From: Topomyia yanbarensis
Lineage: Eukaryota; Arthropoda; Insecta; Diptera; Culicidae
NCBI RefSeq assembly: GCF_030247195.1
Contig: NC_080671.1
Coordinates: forward strand, 469,026,766 to 469,090,765
Reading direction: 5' to 3'
Length of the DNA: 64,000 bases
Shown piece by piece: positions 35,140-46,189 of this stretch. The position numbers and the translations under genes are program-made. Position 1 is the stretch's first letter. Every line of letters begins with the position of its first letter. The notes beneath the pieces were generated by a model. It worked only from the letters and a program-made list of their open reading frames with translations, was not told the origin of the DNA and searched no databases.

Positions 35140-37240
35140 CTAAGAAAAGGCCTCTGAAATTTAGGGAATATACTCTTGGATTAATAATCAACGAATTTAA
35201 TTAGTAAAATAAACTCGATTTTTCCAAAACCGGATTCATAGGGTTTCAATGAGTAGCTAAACTGTGTTACTTTAATTCCGATCGTTCTTTAATTATTTCC
35301 CCAAAATTGACGCTTACCGAAACCACCGAACCTTGACGCCCAAATTTGGAGCAAACATCTGGGCAAAGAACAACAACAACAACAACAGTATCGTCCGAAG
35401 GGCAAACGTCTTCAAAATTCCACGGTTCGATGAAATTTCCGCGTCCTCGCCCGAGGACACATCGCTCCTTCCCAGGCGGCCGTAAAAAAGGGGCATCCAG
35501 TCGGGGTGCAAATGAAAATCATTCTCCCTGTCAAAAAACCCGACGAAAGCACCGTTCGTGTAGATGACAGAAAAATTAAGATTAAAAGTCGACATCAAGT
35601 TATTAACTGTATGTGCCAGCTCCTTACAGGGATCTCCCCCAAAACTCCGCAACAGCCAGGTGGAACGGGGAAGGAATGGGTTGCGAAAATGGGCACATTT
35701 AACTGTGTTTATTTATTTCCAAATAATCGCTTTTCGTTTCGCTGCTGGAAGTCTCGGCGTACAAGTGGCTCACGGAAGTAAAACCTCCGAATCCCGCTGC
35801 CTAAAATTTCAATTTTCATTTACCCCCACTCCCGAATTTGCAGCAGGAAGAAAACACCTCACCTTCGAGGATTGAACTTGGTCTGTTACTTACCGCGTTC
35901 GGTTTCGTGCGGGAAAAACAACCACACGGCCTGTTGCTGTCTTGGCTAATTCCGAACAAAAGCAGCTTTAGACAGACAGTGGCAACCCCTTCTGCCTTCG
36001 GCACCCGGCAACAGGTTAAACGTTGCTTTCCTAGATAATGTTGTTCCTTTCAGGTTTCGGAAACCGAAAACAGCAGACCTCCGCGCCGCCCCTGCCTGGT
36101 TGTTGTACTTACTCGCCTACGGAAGAGCATTGTATTTCCAAACCAAATACACACGTCGTCGTTCCGTCGATTCCTTTTACCCATTCCATCGGTTCTGGTG
36201 CTTTATTCCACAACGCCTCCAACCGATTGTCAAACTTTCTAACCATTTTCTTCGGCTACATTTCCTTTCCCGCTTCGGTTCGTATTGTGATTCTCCCGGT
36301 CGAGTTCGAAAAAAGGCATTTTCCGGTGCCAAAAACTCGTGAAATAATCCTTTCATGCTTATATACACCGGGTCTGGCCAGAGTGGTTCCAGGTTTGAAT
36401 TTGTTTTCGATATAGTTCGCATTATTACATATTTTAACAAAAAAAACTTAGTAATAATAAATGAAACAATTTCAAAATCCCGCATCCGACCCTGTCTTAG
36501 CGAGGCCGAACGTCTTCACGCATAAGAATATTTAATAATTTGAATACCTAATAAAAAAGGGTTACGAAAACTCAACCTGCTTGAGATGTGGCAAGGCACC
36601 CGATTCGTATTCCTTTTGTTCTCCGTGGAAAAGGTCCCCCGCATCCCCGCGGGAGGATGTTTTTATTACTCACACGCAACCAACTGAATCCGGAGAGGTG
36701 GGGGAGGCCGGGAGAATTTTCATTCCACAACCACACCCGGGTAGAATAATCGTCCTCGTAAAGTAATAATAATTCCGAAACAATATTTTACACTTTGTTG
36801 GTTTTAATGAAAAACTAAAAACGGCGACGAGCGAGGAGATTGAATCTTTAATAAGATTCGCCGGAATAGATTTTAATTTATTCCGACAAACATATCCCTG
36901 ATCGTGCCTTCGTTTTCCGGTGGGCGAAAGAGTTCATGTGCGTGTGTGGTACATGTCTAATCAGATGGAAGTTTTTGGGAAAATCGTCGAACTACGGGGG
37001 GTGGGGTGAGATTCTGGGGATTGTGCGTGTGTCGTCTTTATTTGATATCTATTCTTAGGGTTATGTGTTGAAGCAAACTTTCGATCCGTTTATTTGATTT
37101 TATTACGGTACACTACTTTGCTTATCGCTTGCTAGTAGGTTGGAGTGAAACGATAGCTGGGAAGAAATTTAAAGTGTAGGATAAACAAAGGTTCTGATTA
37201 TCATTTTATGGATGCACTGTGAAAGTATCACAACCAGGCA
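35140..37240. other. Apparently unique DNA, no gene recognised
   Basis: Less AT-rich than its surroundings. A CAA microsatellite lies at about 35370-35388. Open frames of 60-125 residues occur in all phases and show no family. It could be intronic or intergenic host DNA. Confidence 0.4.
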
Positions 37241-37249
37241 AGGAAGAGT

Positions 37250-39000
37250 TTCTAGACCGAAAAAAATCCGTTCATATATTCAATCAAATAATCACGATTT
37301 CGTGAACTAAAAAAATTACAAAAATCGTGACAAGGTTCCTGAATTATATATAATAAACCTCGTGTGCATAAAACTATTTCTACTTTCCAAAAATTAGTTA
37401 GCGCCAAAAATGTACATGGTGTTACATTCTAATGTTTAGTTGGGTTACTGTGGTTGTTCCCTGGACATATTTAGCTTTAAGTTATGATGCTTGTTCATGA
37501 TTTGGGGATACACTGGTTTGTATAAACTATTTCAATTAAAAGAGCCTACCGTAATGTTTTATTTATGAATTTACTATCGGATTTCCTCGTAGCTCGATTT
37601 ATGTTCATCATTGCAGGATCTTAGTCACGATTTTTGTAAATTATATTCACGTTATTGTGATATTTAATTCACGAGTTTCGTATCGGATTTTTCTGGTGGA
37701 GTAGTGTGCATTATGCTCATAATTTCAGGACCTTAGGATTTTCGCAATTTCTATTCACGTTATCGTAACATTTTAGTCAGAATTAGAATGATTTCTGTTC
37801 ACGATATCTTCACAATTTTCGATATTTTAGTCACAAGGGGTTTGATTTACTTCCAGAATCTTAGTCACAATTTATATGCAGTTTTTCGTGATATTTTATT
37901 CTTGAGCTCACTTTCGAATGTGACACTTTTAGTGCTATGACTCAGCAGTCTTTTTCTTGATATTCGCTTTATCGTGGTATGCTATGTTTTTAATAACTAT
38001 CGGACTTTTCACTCCAATTAACGTGAAAATATGACGGAATCATAAAAGTGTGACCGATTCGCGTTATCTTGTTTTGTTAACTATACCACAAAACAGTGCT
38101 GCGAAATTTCAGTTACTTATTTATGCTTGCATTTACCGAAACCAGCATTCAGATTCACCGCCTCCCTCATTCATTTACTTTCTAACTGATTGAAATTTCA
38201 TGCAGAATCGATTGCTTGAGTGCAGAGGAAATATAAATTCATTCACCTACCAAAGCATTCATTTGTTATTATGTGGACAGTTTGAAGGCAGAAGCTAGCA
38301 TCTTCTACATTTTCGAGCAGAAGTGAACTGCATAATCGATATCTGGTGCACTTTAGCTCAATAATCCCTCTTATAGGTAAAATAGAAACAAAATTCAGTT
38401 TGCTTCTGAAACCGAACATGTCCGAACCAGAATGCGCTGTGTCGTGAGATCGAATGACGAGGGAAACGAACCAAAAATTTCATTCATCGCAGCGAGCATG
38501 AATTCATTTTTTTCAAGTTCACGCAAGGATGTCAATTTTTTCAAGCTCTGCCACGAATGCGAATTTTGGCGCTGTAATGTATTATTGATGCTCTGCGCAA
38601 CAAATGAATAACGATGATCCTAATAGTTTTCATGTATCTGTTACTCGCATTTATTACTAGTCGCTAGCAGGTCATAATTATATCATATTTCATGAATAAA
38701 ATCCAAATTTTGTGTAATAGATTATATGGAAATTTTAAGAGTTAGATATGTCTAATCGTGAATCGTGTACTAGGAATCATAAACTAGCTGATGATTTTTT
38801 GAACCATTTACAAGCACGGCATGGTCAGGTGTGACCATTATATATTATACTAGCCATCCAGTCCACGTTTCGATGAATATTATTTTCTGATTTTATGAAT
38901 TATTTCACAAGCACGAATTGTGAACCGTGATTAATTTACTAGGAATGATGACTCAGTTCACGCATCCATGAAAAATATTTAATAATCACGTATATCTTCA
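37250..39000. repeat. Field of TTCACGA / TCGTGAA words
   Basis: Short words such as TTAGTCACGATTTTTG, ATTCACGTTATYGT and CGTGAACYA recur in both orientations at 37250-37920 and again at 38745-38995. Units of about 110 bases are visible near 37618-37830. The field is interrupted by a hAT-type MITE (38094-38550) and other AT-rich DNA. It is probably a diverged repeat family with internal palindromes. Confidence 0.5.
38094..38550 (+). mobile_element. hAT-type MITE, copy 3, 457 bp
   Basis: The ends are CAGTGCTGCGAAATTTCA and the inverse-type TTTTTTCAAGCTCTG. The flanks CCACAAAA and CCACGAAT (38086-38093, 38551-38558) agree at 6 of 8 positions, as for an old hAT target duplication. The internal TTCATTTACTTTCTAACTG and TTCATTCACCTACCAAAG align with copy 2. 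Length is close to copy 2 (462 bp). Confidence 0.6.
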
Positions 39001-40160
39001 CCAGGCCCGTAGCTAGGATTTTGTTTCGGGAGGGGCTGAAAGTATACAATTTTTAAAGTGTTTACGAATAGAGATGACCGAACAAGTTGCAAACCAAAAT
39101 GAGGTGCAAGGAAACAACAAACCGAATTGTCATCACAAAAGTTCGTGTTCGGAAATGCAGTTACCCTCCCATTCGATGTACATCGCAAAATTTGCGTAAA
39201 AATTAACTTAAGTTTTCTTCGTGAACGAGAATATTTCAGCAGGCCAATCTAAAGGCATTTCAGAGTAATTTCAAAAGAATAAAATTTTGAAATTTCTTAA
39301 GAAAAATCTTATCTTTCGGCCGATCTACAGGTGTGATAAAACTGGCATTGAATTCTACTTTTCACAACTAATACAACAGAACTATTTACATTCCCATTAC
39401 GATAATTAATCTTGTATTTTTTTATTTTGCTTGAAATAAAACAAGTAAATGTTTGAATTATCGCGTGGGCCGATAGACTATCCAACTCAATTCATTCGCC
39501 AATATCAAAAATGGGGGTGGGGAATACCAAACCATAAATGAAACTAGACTGCTCAGTAAACTCACGTGATACATATTCGATAAATCTTGATCGCGTTAAT
39601 GAATTTTTATTACTCAAATCTAGGGGTAGATCATTCTAGGGATGTATAACAAATTTGCAAAAATGAATTTAATTTCCATTTTTGCATCAACTTTACACTC
39701 CCTCGCAGAAAAATTTGTTTATCAAACGTTCTACGCTGATCCACTTCGTTCGACGTTTTGTTGAGTATAGGACTAATTTTTTGTAGGGTTTTGCACGCAA
39801 CGCAAAATACGTGATGAATTTCTATTATAATGGAAAGAACTGCATTTCATTTCGCTGTTTTTTTAAAATGCTTCACAAGTGATCTACAATACTAACAATG
39901 CACAACCGCAATTCAAAATAAACGGTTTATTTCTAAATAGTATAAACACCAAATTATTAAAAATATTTTAGTCAGATGATTCTGATTCGGTTAGTGCATA
40001 AAAGAACACAATCTACCGACAACCTGCAAATTTTAATGTCTCATAACCCCTAATAGTAATTTTAGACATTTTTAAAGCCAAGTAGCGATGTTTCGCACAG
40101 TGTTAAATCTTTGAAAAGTATCGTTGCTGTCTAAGCCTATTCATTTGCGAGCCACTTAAA
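39001..40160. other. No feature seen
   Basis: AT-rich spacer. GGCCCGTAGCTAGGATTTTG near 39004 resembles a transposon end, but no partner is visible. Confidence 0.35.
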
Positions 40161-40169
40161 GACTTAACC

Positions 40170-40640
40170 ACTCATAACACGGCTTAAAGCCCTAGCTTAA
40201 CGAAGCCTTGGATCTATCATATATTTTTATAATGTATAAAACTTAAAACAAAACATTTTAAGTGGGTGTCTGACAGATCACGCACACGCAGCCCGCTAAT
40301 TGGCTTGGATATCTTTCATCTGGGAGAAACATGGGCTCCAAATCACTCTTGATGCCGTTGATGATGTGATTGTGTTTTTGTTCAGATCTTCTTCCTTGTT
40401 TCAACTCCTGGATCACAAGCCGTCTTTGATATTAGCATCCTGCTGGCAGTTTTTTTTCGAGGGTACCGGACTTTGGAGTAGTCTTTTGACTACTATGTTT
40501 GTCTTGGATATGAGCACCGCTTGTTACGTTTTGGTGTTCCTGCTGTTTCATAATACAATGCGCATGTGTGTATATATACAATCCTGTAAAGCGACTAACA
40601 TGTTGCTACTGATAGCCACATTACGTTCTTCATGATAAAA
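40170..40640 (-). pseudogene. Relic related to the ORF1-only element (tail end)
   Basis: The minus-strand tail ATCCAAGGCTTCGTTAAGCT, then AAGCCGTGTTATGAG, matches the tail of the element at 29441. The hairpin lies at 40181-40207. Upstream (40280-40640) a broken basic frame (RRSEQKHN) could be the C-terminus of a related ORF1, but I cannot align it with confidence. Confidence 0.45.
40181..40207 (-). promoter_or_regulatory. 3' tail hairpin, third variant
   Basis: On the minus strand GGCTT pairs with AAGCC around CGTTAAGCTAGGGCTTT. This is the third stem version at the same place in a LINE tail. Confidence 0.5.
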
Positions 40641-40644
40641 TTAT

Positions 40645-41018
40645 CTAAAAGCGAATGAGGGAAGCAAAAATTGATACATATTGACGTGACTAATAAATCC
40701 ATATGTGATTGGCATACGACCAAAAGAAGCTACTGAATCACCAATGAAAATTTTAGAAGGAAATAGTATTAGGATTCAATTACATTTTCGCCTTCTTTTA
40801 CAATTTTTTTCAAGACGAAAAAACAAAATGGCGCCCGTGGCGACGTTCCGTCTGAGGGTAGGTGCGCGTGGCATACCAAAACTGCATAAAGCCTGCTGCT
40901 TCAGGATCGATCTGGAACACCAAACTAATTATAATGCTCTAAAGTAAACTAAATTGATTGGAGGAATATTCTAAGAATGGGTAAAAAACCTCAAATTTGA
41001 CGTAATGGTGCGAACGCA
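40645..41018. other. No feature seen
   Basis: Spacer leading into the left 160-bp direct repeat; nothing recognisable. Confidence 0.4.
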
Positions 41019-41179
41019 AACTTTGAGATTGATTTTTAACCTTTTTTCCACTTTAAGGCTTTACTAAAAAACAGTGAACACGAAGAATTTGTAGATTTTA
41101 TGGCTCATTCCTCCAATTAAAAGGGTTTTCTTTCGAGAAATCGAGTGATGAAGACTTTAAATTGAACCGTTTTCAAATG
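41019..41179 (+). repeat. Left copy of 160-bp direct repeat
   Basis: Starts CTTTGAGATTGATTTTTA, ends ACCGTTTTCAAATGA, and recurs at about 43596-43762 with roughly 14 differences (about 91% identity by eye). The copies bracket the Jockey relic exactly. Confidence 0.8.
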
Positions 41180-41704
41180 ATAAGTTTGCATCCTGGTGGA
41201 AGGATATAACAAACGTCATTGAAGAATAAGGAGAACAGCAAGGGTCCGAGATTACTACCCTGGGGTACACCTGATAAATTTATGAAGTTATGTGATTCGA
41301 TATTTCCTAGTTTGACAGATAGGGTACGGTCAACAAGGTATGACTCCAGCCACTTAGTGAAGTTGAGTGAGGCACCCAGCCTTTCTATTTTCGCCAGTAG
41401 GAGCGAGTGATCAACACGATCGAACCCATGTTGATCTGTCGATATATATGTTTTGGCTTCCCGGAACAACACATTGCTTACTAGAATTTCGAACAGCTTT
41501 GACCCCGCACAGAGAGAGAGGTTATGCCTCCATAATTTGCTATGTCCTGCTTATCACCTTTTTTAAAGACAGGAAACATAACTGACTTTTTCCACTTTGT
41601 CCCTTGCGACAACGATTGATTAAAGATCAGTTTTAGAGGAGCAGAAAGGGCTCTAGCGCATCTTTTTAAAATAATGGCAGGAATCCCATCTGGACCAGCC
41701 GATG
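41180..41704 (-). pseudogene. Jockey/CR1-type RT relic, downstream part
   Basis: The minus strand reads SAGPDGIPAIILKRCA (41704-41640), SLSQGTKWKKSVMFPVFKKGDK and NYGGITSLS, then after a frameshift QHGFDRVDHSLLLAKIERLG, SGVPQGSNLGPLLFSLFFNDV (motif B) and stops. Between QHGF and DRVDH the usual motif A region is deleted, so the enzyme is dead. The upstream part lies beyond a DNA-element insertion, at 43051-43595. Confidence 0.8.
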
Positions 41705-43050
41705 CACAGAGGAGCAACTGGGGTCGAATCCTGGCCAAAACTATTTATTGCGGCTATTGCAGTTATTTTACCTTAATATGAACTAAAACTAGACAATAAC
41801 TAGTTTTTGGGAGAATTTGGCATCTATCCACCTACCAGTGCAGGGGTCAATTTTCTATATCCTTCCGAATACTAGTATTTTTGAGGTGATCCTTGTGAAT
41901 ACATTTGTTTTTCCCGTTACATGAGCAGTTGGTCAGTGGAAAAGCAAGAAGAAAAGGGATCCCTGTGCACATATTCATAGAGATACATTTTGCCAAACAT
42001 AGTATTTGGCCCTACAGCATTTCGGCGTACCTCAAATTAGTATAAATATCAATATTTTCAAATCGCTTGGAATTTGTGGATCGGACAAGATCGGAAGAGA
42101 TTTAATGTTTTTTAGATAGCCAGAATCTTGCTTTGTAATGTTGTTTCAGCAACATTGGCGGATCGTGTCGTATCCAGTGGTGCAAATTTTCATTTTCAAA
42201 TGCCAACTTTCATCTCAATCAAACCCAACCATGATTCAAATTCAAAGCCTCCCTTAATCATTCACTTTCAAGTTGGCGGGATTTTCATAACCGAAGCGTA
42301 CTTCTTCATTTCAAATTGATGCTTTTTCATTCACCAACCAAAGTTGTCATCTGCTCTGTAGAGGCCAGTTTAGGTTAAATGTTGACATATTTTGGCGTTC
42401 GTTGAACAGCAAGAAGTATGTTCAGAGTAGTTTTGCTTAAAAAACCTAGTCAATATCCCAGTACAGAGATATTCACAAGGTAAATGAAATCGAAAATGAA
42501 TGGAAAATGATTGAACAGCTCGGCTGTTTGAATGAATGATGTAAACGAATAACTGTGAATTGAACATAGTAGGGCATGATTTGAAATTTGTTCTTCCTTC
42601 AAGTTCAAAACAACCTGGTGAAAATTTGCAGCTCTGGCCGTATCATGTAATTTTTTTCACATTCAAATTTGGAATAAAATGTTAAAAAAAGGTTTTTTTA
42701 AAGCTGGTCCAATATACAGCAACACTGTTTTTTTTCAGTTATTTTTAAGCTGAGCTTATACAACTAGTTATGTTCAACTACGTTTGTTATAATATTGTCT
42801 TATTTAACACAGTCATCATCATATGAATGCGATTTTGCTGGATACATAACAAAAAATGATTAAAAACCCCTTAAAATATCACTATTTTGTATCCATGCAA
42901 AAATTCTTTAGCAATTTTTGACATACTCTTTATTTTGCCACATTATGCAGTATACTTTTAGGTATTTAAAAAAAATATAACTAATTTAAAAATCGAAAAA
43001 AAAAATATTTTGGTTATTGGCCAAGAATTTGTTCTAGTTACTCCTCTGTG
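41705..43050. mobile_element. 1346-bp DNA transposon, 5-bp target duplication
   Basis: The left end CACAGAGGAGCAACTGG and the inverse right end CCAGTTACTCCTCTGTG type (CTAGTTACTCCTCTGTG) give imperfect inverted repeats of about 45 bases. CGATG flanks both sides (41700-41704 and 43051-43055). Removing the element and one CGATG rejoins the Jockey frame at FSTS|AGPDGIP, which proves the borders. No transposase is seen. A 5-bp duplication and a CAC start would suit Transib-like elements, but this assignment is weak. A hAT MITE is nested at 42175-42636. Confidence 0.75.
42175..42636 (+). mobile_element. hAT-type MITE, copy 2, 462 bp
   Basis: The ends CAGTGGTGCAAATTTTCA and TGAAAATTTGCAGCTCTG are inverted. 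The flanks GTCGTATC (42167-42174) and GCCGTATC (42637-42644) are an 8-bp target duplication with one change. CAG-starting ends with 8-bp duplications mark hAT. No coding capacity. Relatives lie at 25431 and 38094. Confidence 0.8.
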
Positions 43051-43595
43051 CGATGTCGAGAATTTCAATTTTTCAATGGCAGCAACAATATCTTCTTCGG
43101 AAAAATGCATGCTACCTAGATTCATCACGTCACTGGGAACATCGCGTAGTCCGATTTCAACCTGTACTGGAGTAGTCGGAACTGTTTCAAATGCACTCGA
43201 AAAATGTTTTGCAAACAGATTACAAATGCCATGAGTCGTATTAGAACTTTCATTAGCTAAAGTCATACTGGAAGAAAGTCCGCTCTCCTTGCGGTTCCCG
43301 TTAACAAAAGACCAGAAACGTTTGGGGTTTCGTTCAAGGTCAGATTGCATTTGTAGCACGTGCCGAGAATAGAGGAAGCAGTTATAAGCTTTGTAAAAGT
43401 TTCTGGCGTGAATGAATTCACGTTTTGTATTGGGGTTCCGTCGATGGGTATAGTGACGAAGCGCGGCTGCTCTCAGTCGTTTAAGTTCTCGAAGTCGTCG
43501 ATTGGACCAAAGTGGTTTCTGTCTAGGACGCGGTGCTGGGACATATATTTCAAACAGTTGTATCAGTATCGACGAAAATATTTCTACTGCGTCGC
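43051..43595 (-). pseudogene. Jockey/CR1-type ORF2 relic, EN-RT linker
   Basis: The minus strand reads KPLWSNRRLRELKRLRAA, then HYTHRRNPNTKREF (about 43500-43430), LERNPKRFWSFVNGNRKE (43336-43280), ICNLFAKHFSSAFE and FSEEDIVAAIEKLKFSTS. This is the stretch between endonuclease and RT in Jockey/CR1 elements. It joins the RT fragment at 41704 once the inserted DNA element is ignored. The endonuclease itself is absent. Confidence 0.8.
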
Positions 43596-43762
43596 GTCTT
43601 TGAGATTGATTTTTAGCCTTTTTTACACTTTAAGGCTTTACTGAAAACGGTGAATACGAAGAATTTGGAGATTTTATGGGTGATTCCTCCAATTAAAAAG
43701 ATTTTCTTTCGAGAGATCGAAAGGTGAAGACTTTAAATTGAACCGTTTTCAAATGAAACTGT
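43596..43762 (+). repeat. Right copy of 160-bp direct repeat
   Basis: Matches 41019-41179 along its length. It begins directly at the 5' (right) limit of the Jockey relic. Confidence 0.8.
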
Positions 43763-45463
43763 ACGCAGTTTCGAAAAATGATGTTTTGAGATAAAAACAC
43801 GTTTAATGTTTTGAGTACACTTTCGGATATTCGCTGATCACGAACCTGAAGTCAGTTTTTTTTAATAATTCAATATGGCGGACCCTTCCTAAAAATAAGT
43901 GGAATTTCATCCAAAATAGTCAAAAGAAGAATTTGTGGTTTAAAAACAAAAATTTGAGTTACTATGTATTAAAATTTAAAAAAAAATAAAAATGGCGATT
44001 CCAACATGGCCGACTAAAATGTTATTTTAACAATTTTGACCAACATTTTTCGTCTTTCACCGTTTTCTGTGGTTGTTTGAAAACTAACGTTTAGTCTGCG
44101 ATGCCTCTACAGATCAAGCCGTGAAATACGTTCGCGAGGCCTGTACACTACTCTTCTACCTGATAAGCGCGTATCGAGCCGAGAGCGATCCATGGCGGCC
44201 AGTACGCCGCTTCGAACAATGGCCTGTAGGAAATTTTTTGATGCGCCATTTAACACATCATAGTAGATACCTTTCCAAAAATGGAAAAAAGTCAATTTTT
44301 TGCAAATTTTGAATGAGAACCTCCCCTTAAACATTTTGTCTTATACTACTATATACGTACGAAATTCTTGCTAACATGAAAACACCATGGGCTCTCATGA
44401 CTAGATTCGCAAACCGCTTAAGTTTTATTGAATACCTGCACATCTGTTGATTGTGATTGTAGCAATCAATACGGGCTGGAATCTATATTAGAAATTTTAT
44501 CGCAAATTCTTCTATATAATATCTTCTAGAACATTTTCACGTTAAGATGTTTGAACCAGTTCTTGAGTATTCAACTAAACGGATGTGTATTACAAATTAT
44601 TTAGGATTAGTCGAAATTTCGTAAAAAAAAAATCAGGAAAGTTTCGGGAAGAGCTTTAGCCCCCTAGCCCCCTCTGGCTGATCTTCACTAATAAAAAAGT
44701 TATGCAGGTGTTTCTGAAGGGAAATTGAACATAATTATGAAACATATAATCTTTCTCTTTACTATATTTCTCCTTAGTGAAGAAAAGTTTCGGTGAAAAC
44801 TATTTTTTCTCCATTAAGGAGAAAAATGTTTAAAACCATCTTTGCGCGTGAAGAGCACAAAACCTATAACTAAATTAGTTATAGAATTTGCGTTTCGACT
44901 TCGTCTCATCAGAATCCGACACTAACTTAGTGACAGGACTCAGCTAGCGTCCAATTGATGCTAGTTCCAAAAAACGAAAATACTATTTGTGTTTCTGAGC
45001 AAACCCCTAGTCCTGCGTGATGTCCCGTACCAAAGGGAGTTCTGATTAAGCTGATGATAATTAACCAAATCGAAACTTAGATTCGCTTAGCAAGCCAATG
45101 CAATATGAACTGTGCTATATTTTGGACCCAGCGTCAATCCGGCGCTAGATCGTTTTGTAAAATGCTTATTAAACACAAAATGGCAGAAAGTGGCAGCAAT
45201 TTTACTCTTGTTTCACTTACTGGGACACTGAGTTATCAAGCGATATTGAAATTTGAGGTGACTAATGGTGAGAACATAAATAAATATCACTTCATAATAC
45301 CAACGTATTTGGGAAATATTGTAAAATATATTCAGCTCGATTATAACTGCCATATTTATCGAAATATGTGGTTAATTTCGATTTTCGAATATACATACCA
45401 ATGGGTTTTTAGGACTAACCGATAGACAATACTAGTTCTTATATAAATGAATGTAAATATCTT
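43763..45463. other. Mostly unassigned AT-rich DNA
   Basis: No gene is recognised. The stretch 44895-44985 (TTTCGACTTCGTCTCATCAG, then AATTGATGCTAGTTCC) resembles part of the stem-loop MITE at 34733 and may be a decayed relative. Open frames at 44107-44334 and 45105-45425 show no family. Confidence 0.4.
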
Positions 45464-45492
45464 TTTTTTTTATTCATTTCATTTATTTGATA

Positions 45493-45520
45493 GGCACAAA
45501 TGCGTTAGCTTGGCGGTGCC
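45493..45520 (-). promoter_or_regulatory. 3' tail hairpin of the I-clade LINE
   Basis: On the minus strand GGCAC pairs with GTGCC around a loop with CGCCAAGCTAACG, identical to 18006-18033. Confidence 0.55.
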
Positions 45521-45547
45521 AAATGCTTATGTTTTTACATTTTGGAT

Positions 45548-45859
45548 ATCTTAAAACTAGGAGGTTACAATGTTGAAATATTTTTTTTTACAAAGAAAAA
45601 AAAAGTTTACAGCTATCTTAAGACTAGAAATAAGATTCAATATACAAGAGAGGGCCAAAAGATTTTTTTATGAAAAAATTTAAAACAAGGGATTCACTTT
45701 GATATACAAGAGGGGGAGTAATAGTATTTTACGAAATATTTTACGGTTATCTTAAAACTAACAATATAGTTTAGTACACAAAAGGGGGGAACAAATATTT
45801 ATGAGAAATTTCACAGAAATCTTAAAACTAGGGATTCAATTCTATTTACAAGATGGAGG
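45548..45859 (-). repeat. Tandem units in LINE 3' UTR
   Basis: Four to five degenerate units of about 68 bases, each with ATCTTAARACTAG followed by TACAAGAGRGGG-type words. The last unit is split by the hAT insertion and resumes at 48893. The plus-strand copy at 17700-17990 has the same array. Confidence 0.6.
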
Positions 45860-46189
45860 CAGGGCCGCAGAGAGAAAATACGGGCCCGGGGGGTCCAACG
45901 TACGGGCCCCCACCACTGTGTATTGCCTGAGTACAAAAAAAAATCAATGTTTGAAATCCATTGGAGTTCACTGATATTATGTATAGTACACTGAAATTTT
46001 ATATTTATGTACCATTTTTTGCTCTAGTAGTTTGTAGTGCCAATGAAGGAAAAAAATGTAGAGTTTTTTATACTTTGGGAGTGTTTAATACCTTCGGCAG
46101 TTTCGGTGACTTTTAAAAGCGCCATTTTTGTTAATAGTATTTATAAAAGTAAGGAAATGGCAAGATTATAAATGTAGTAATTACAATAA

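Noticed and set aside
35346..36485. Cluster of 60-125 codon open frames as host exons
   Set aside because: They overlap in all phases and both strands, with no domain or consistent splice signals.
41019..43762. LTR retrotransposon bracketed by 160-bp repeats
   Set aside because: The interior is a minus-strand Jockey-type non-LTR relic; the repeats lack TG..CA ends, a primer-binding site and a polypurine tract.
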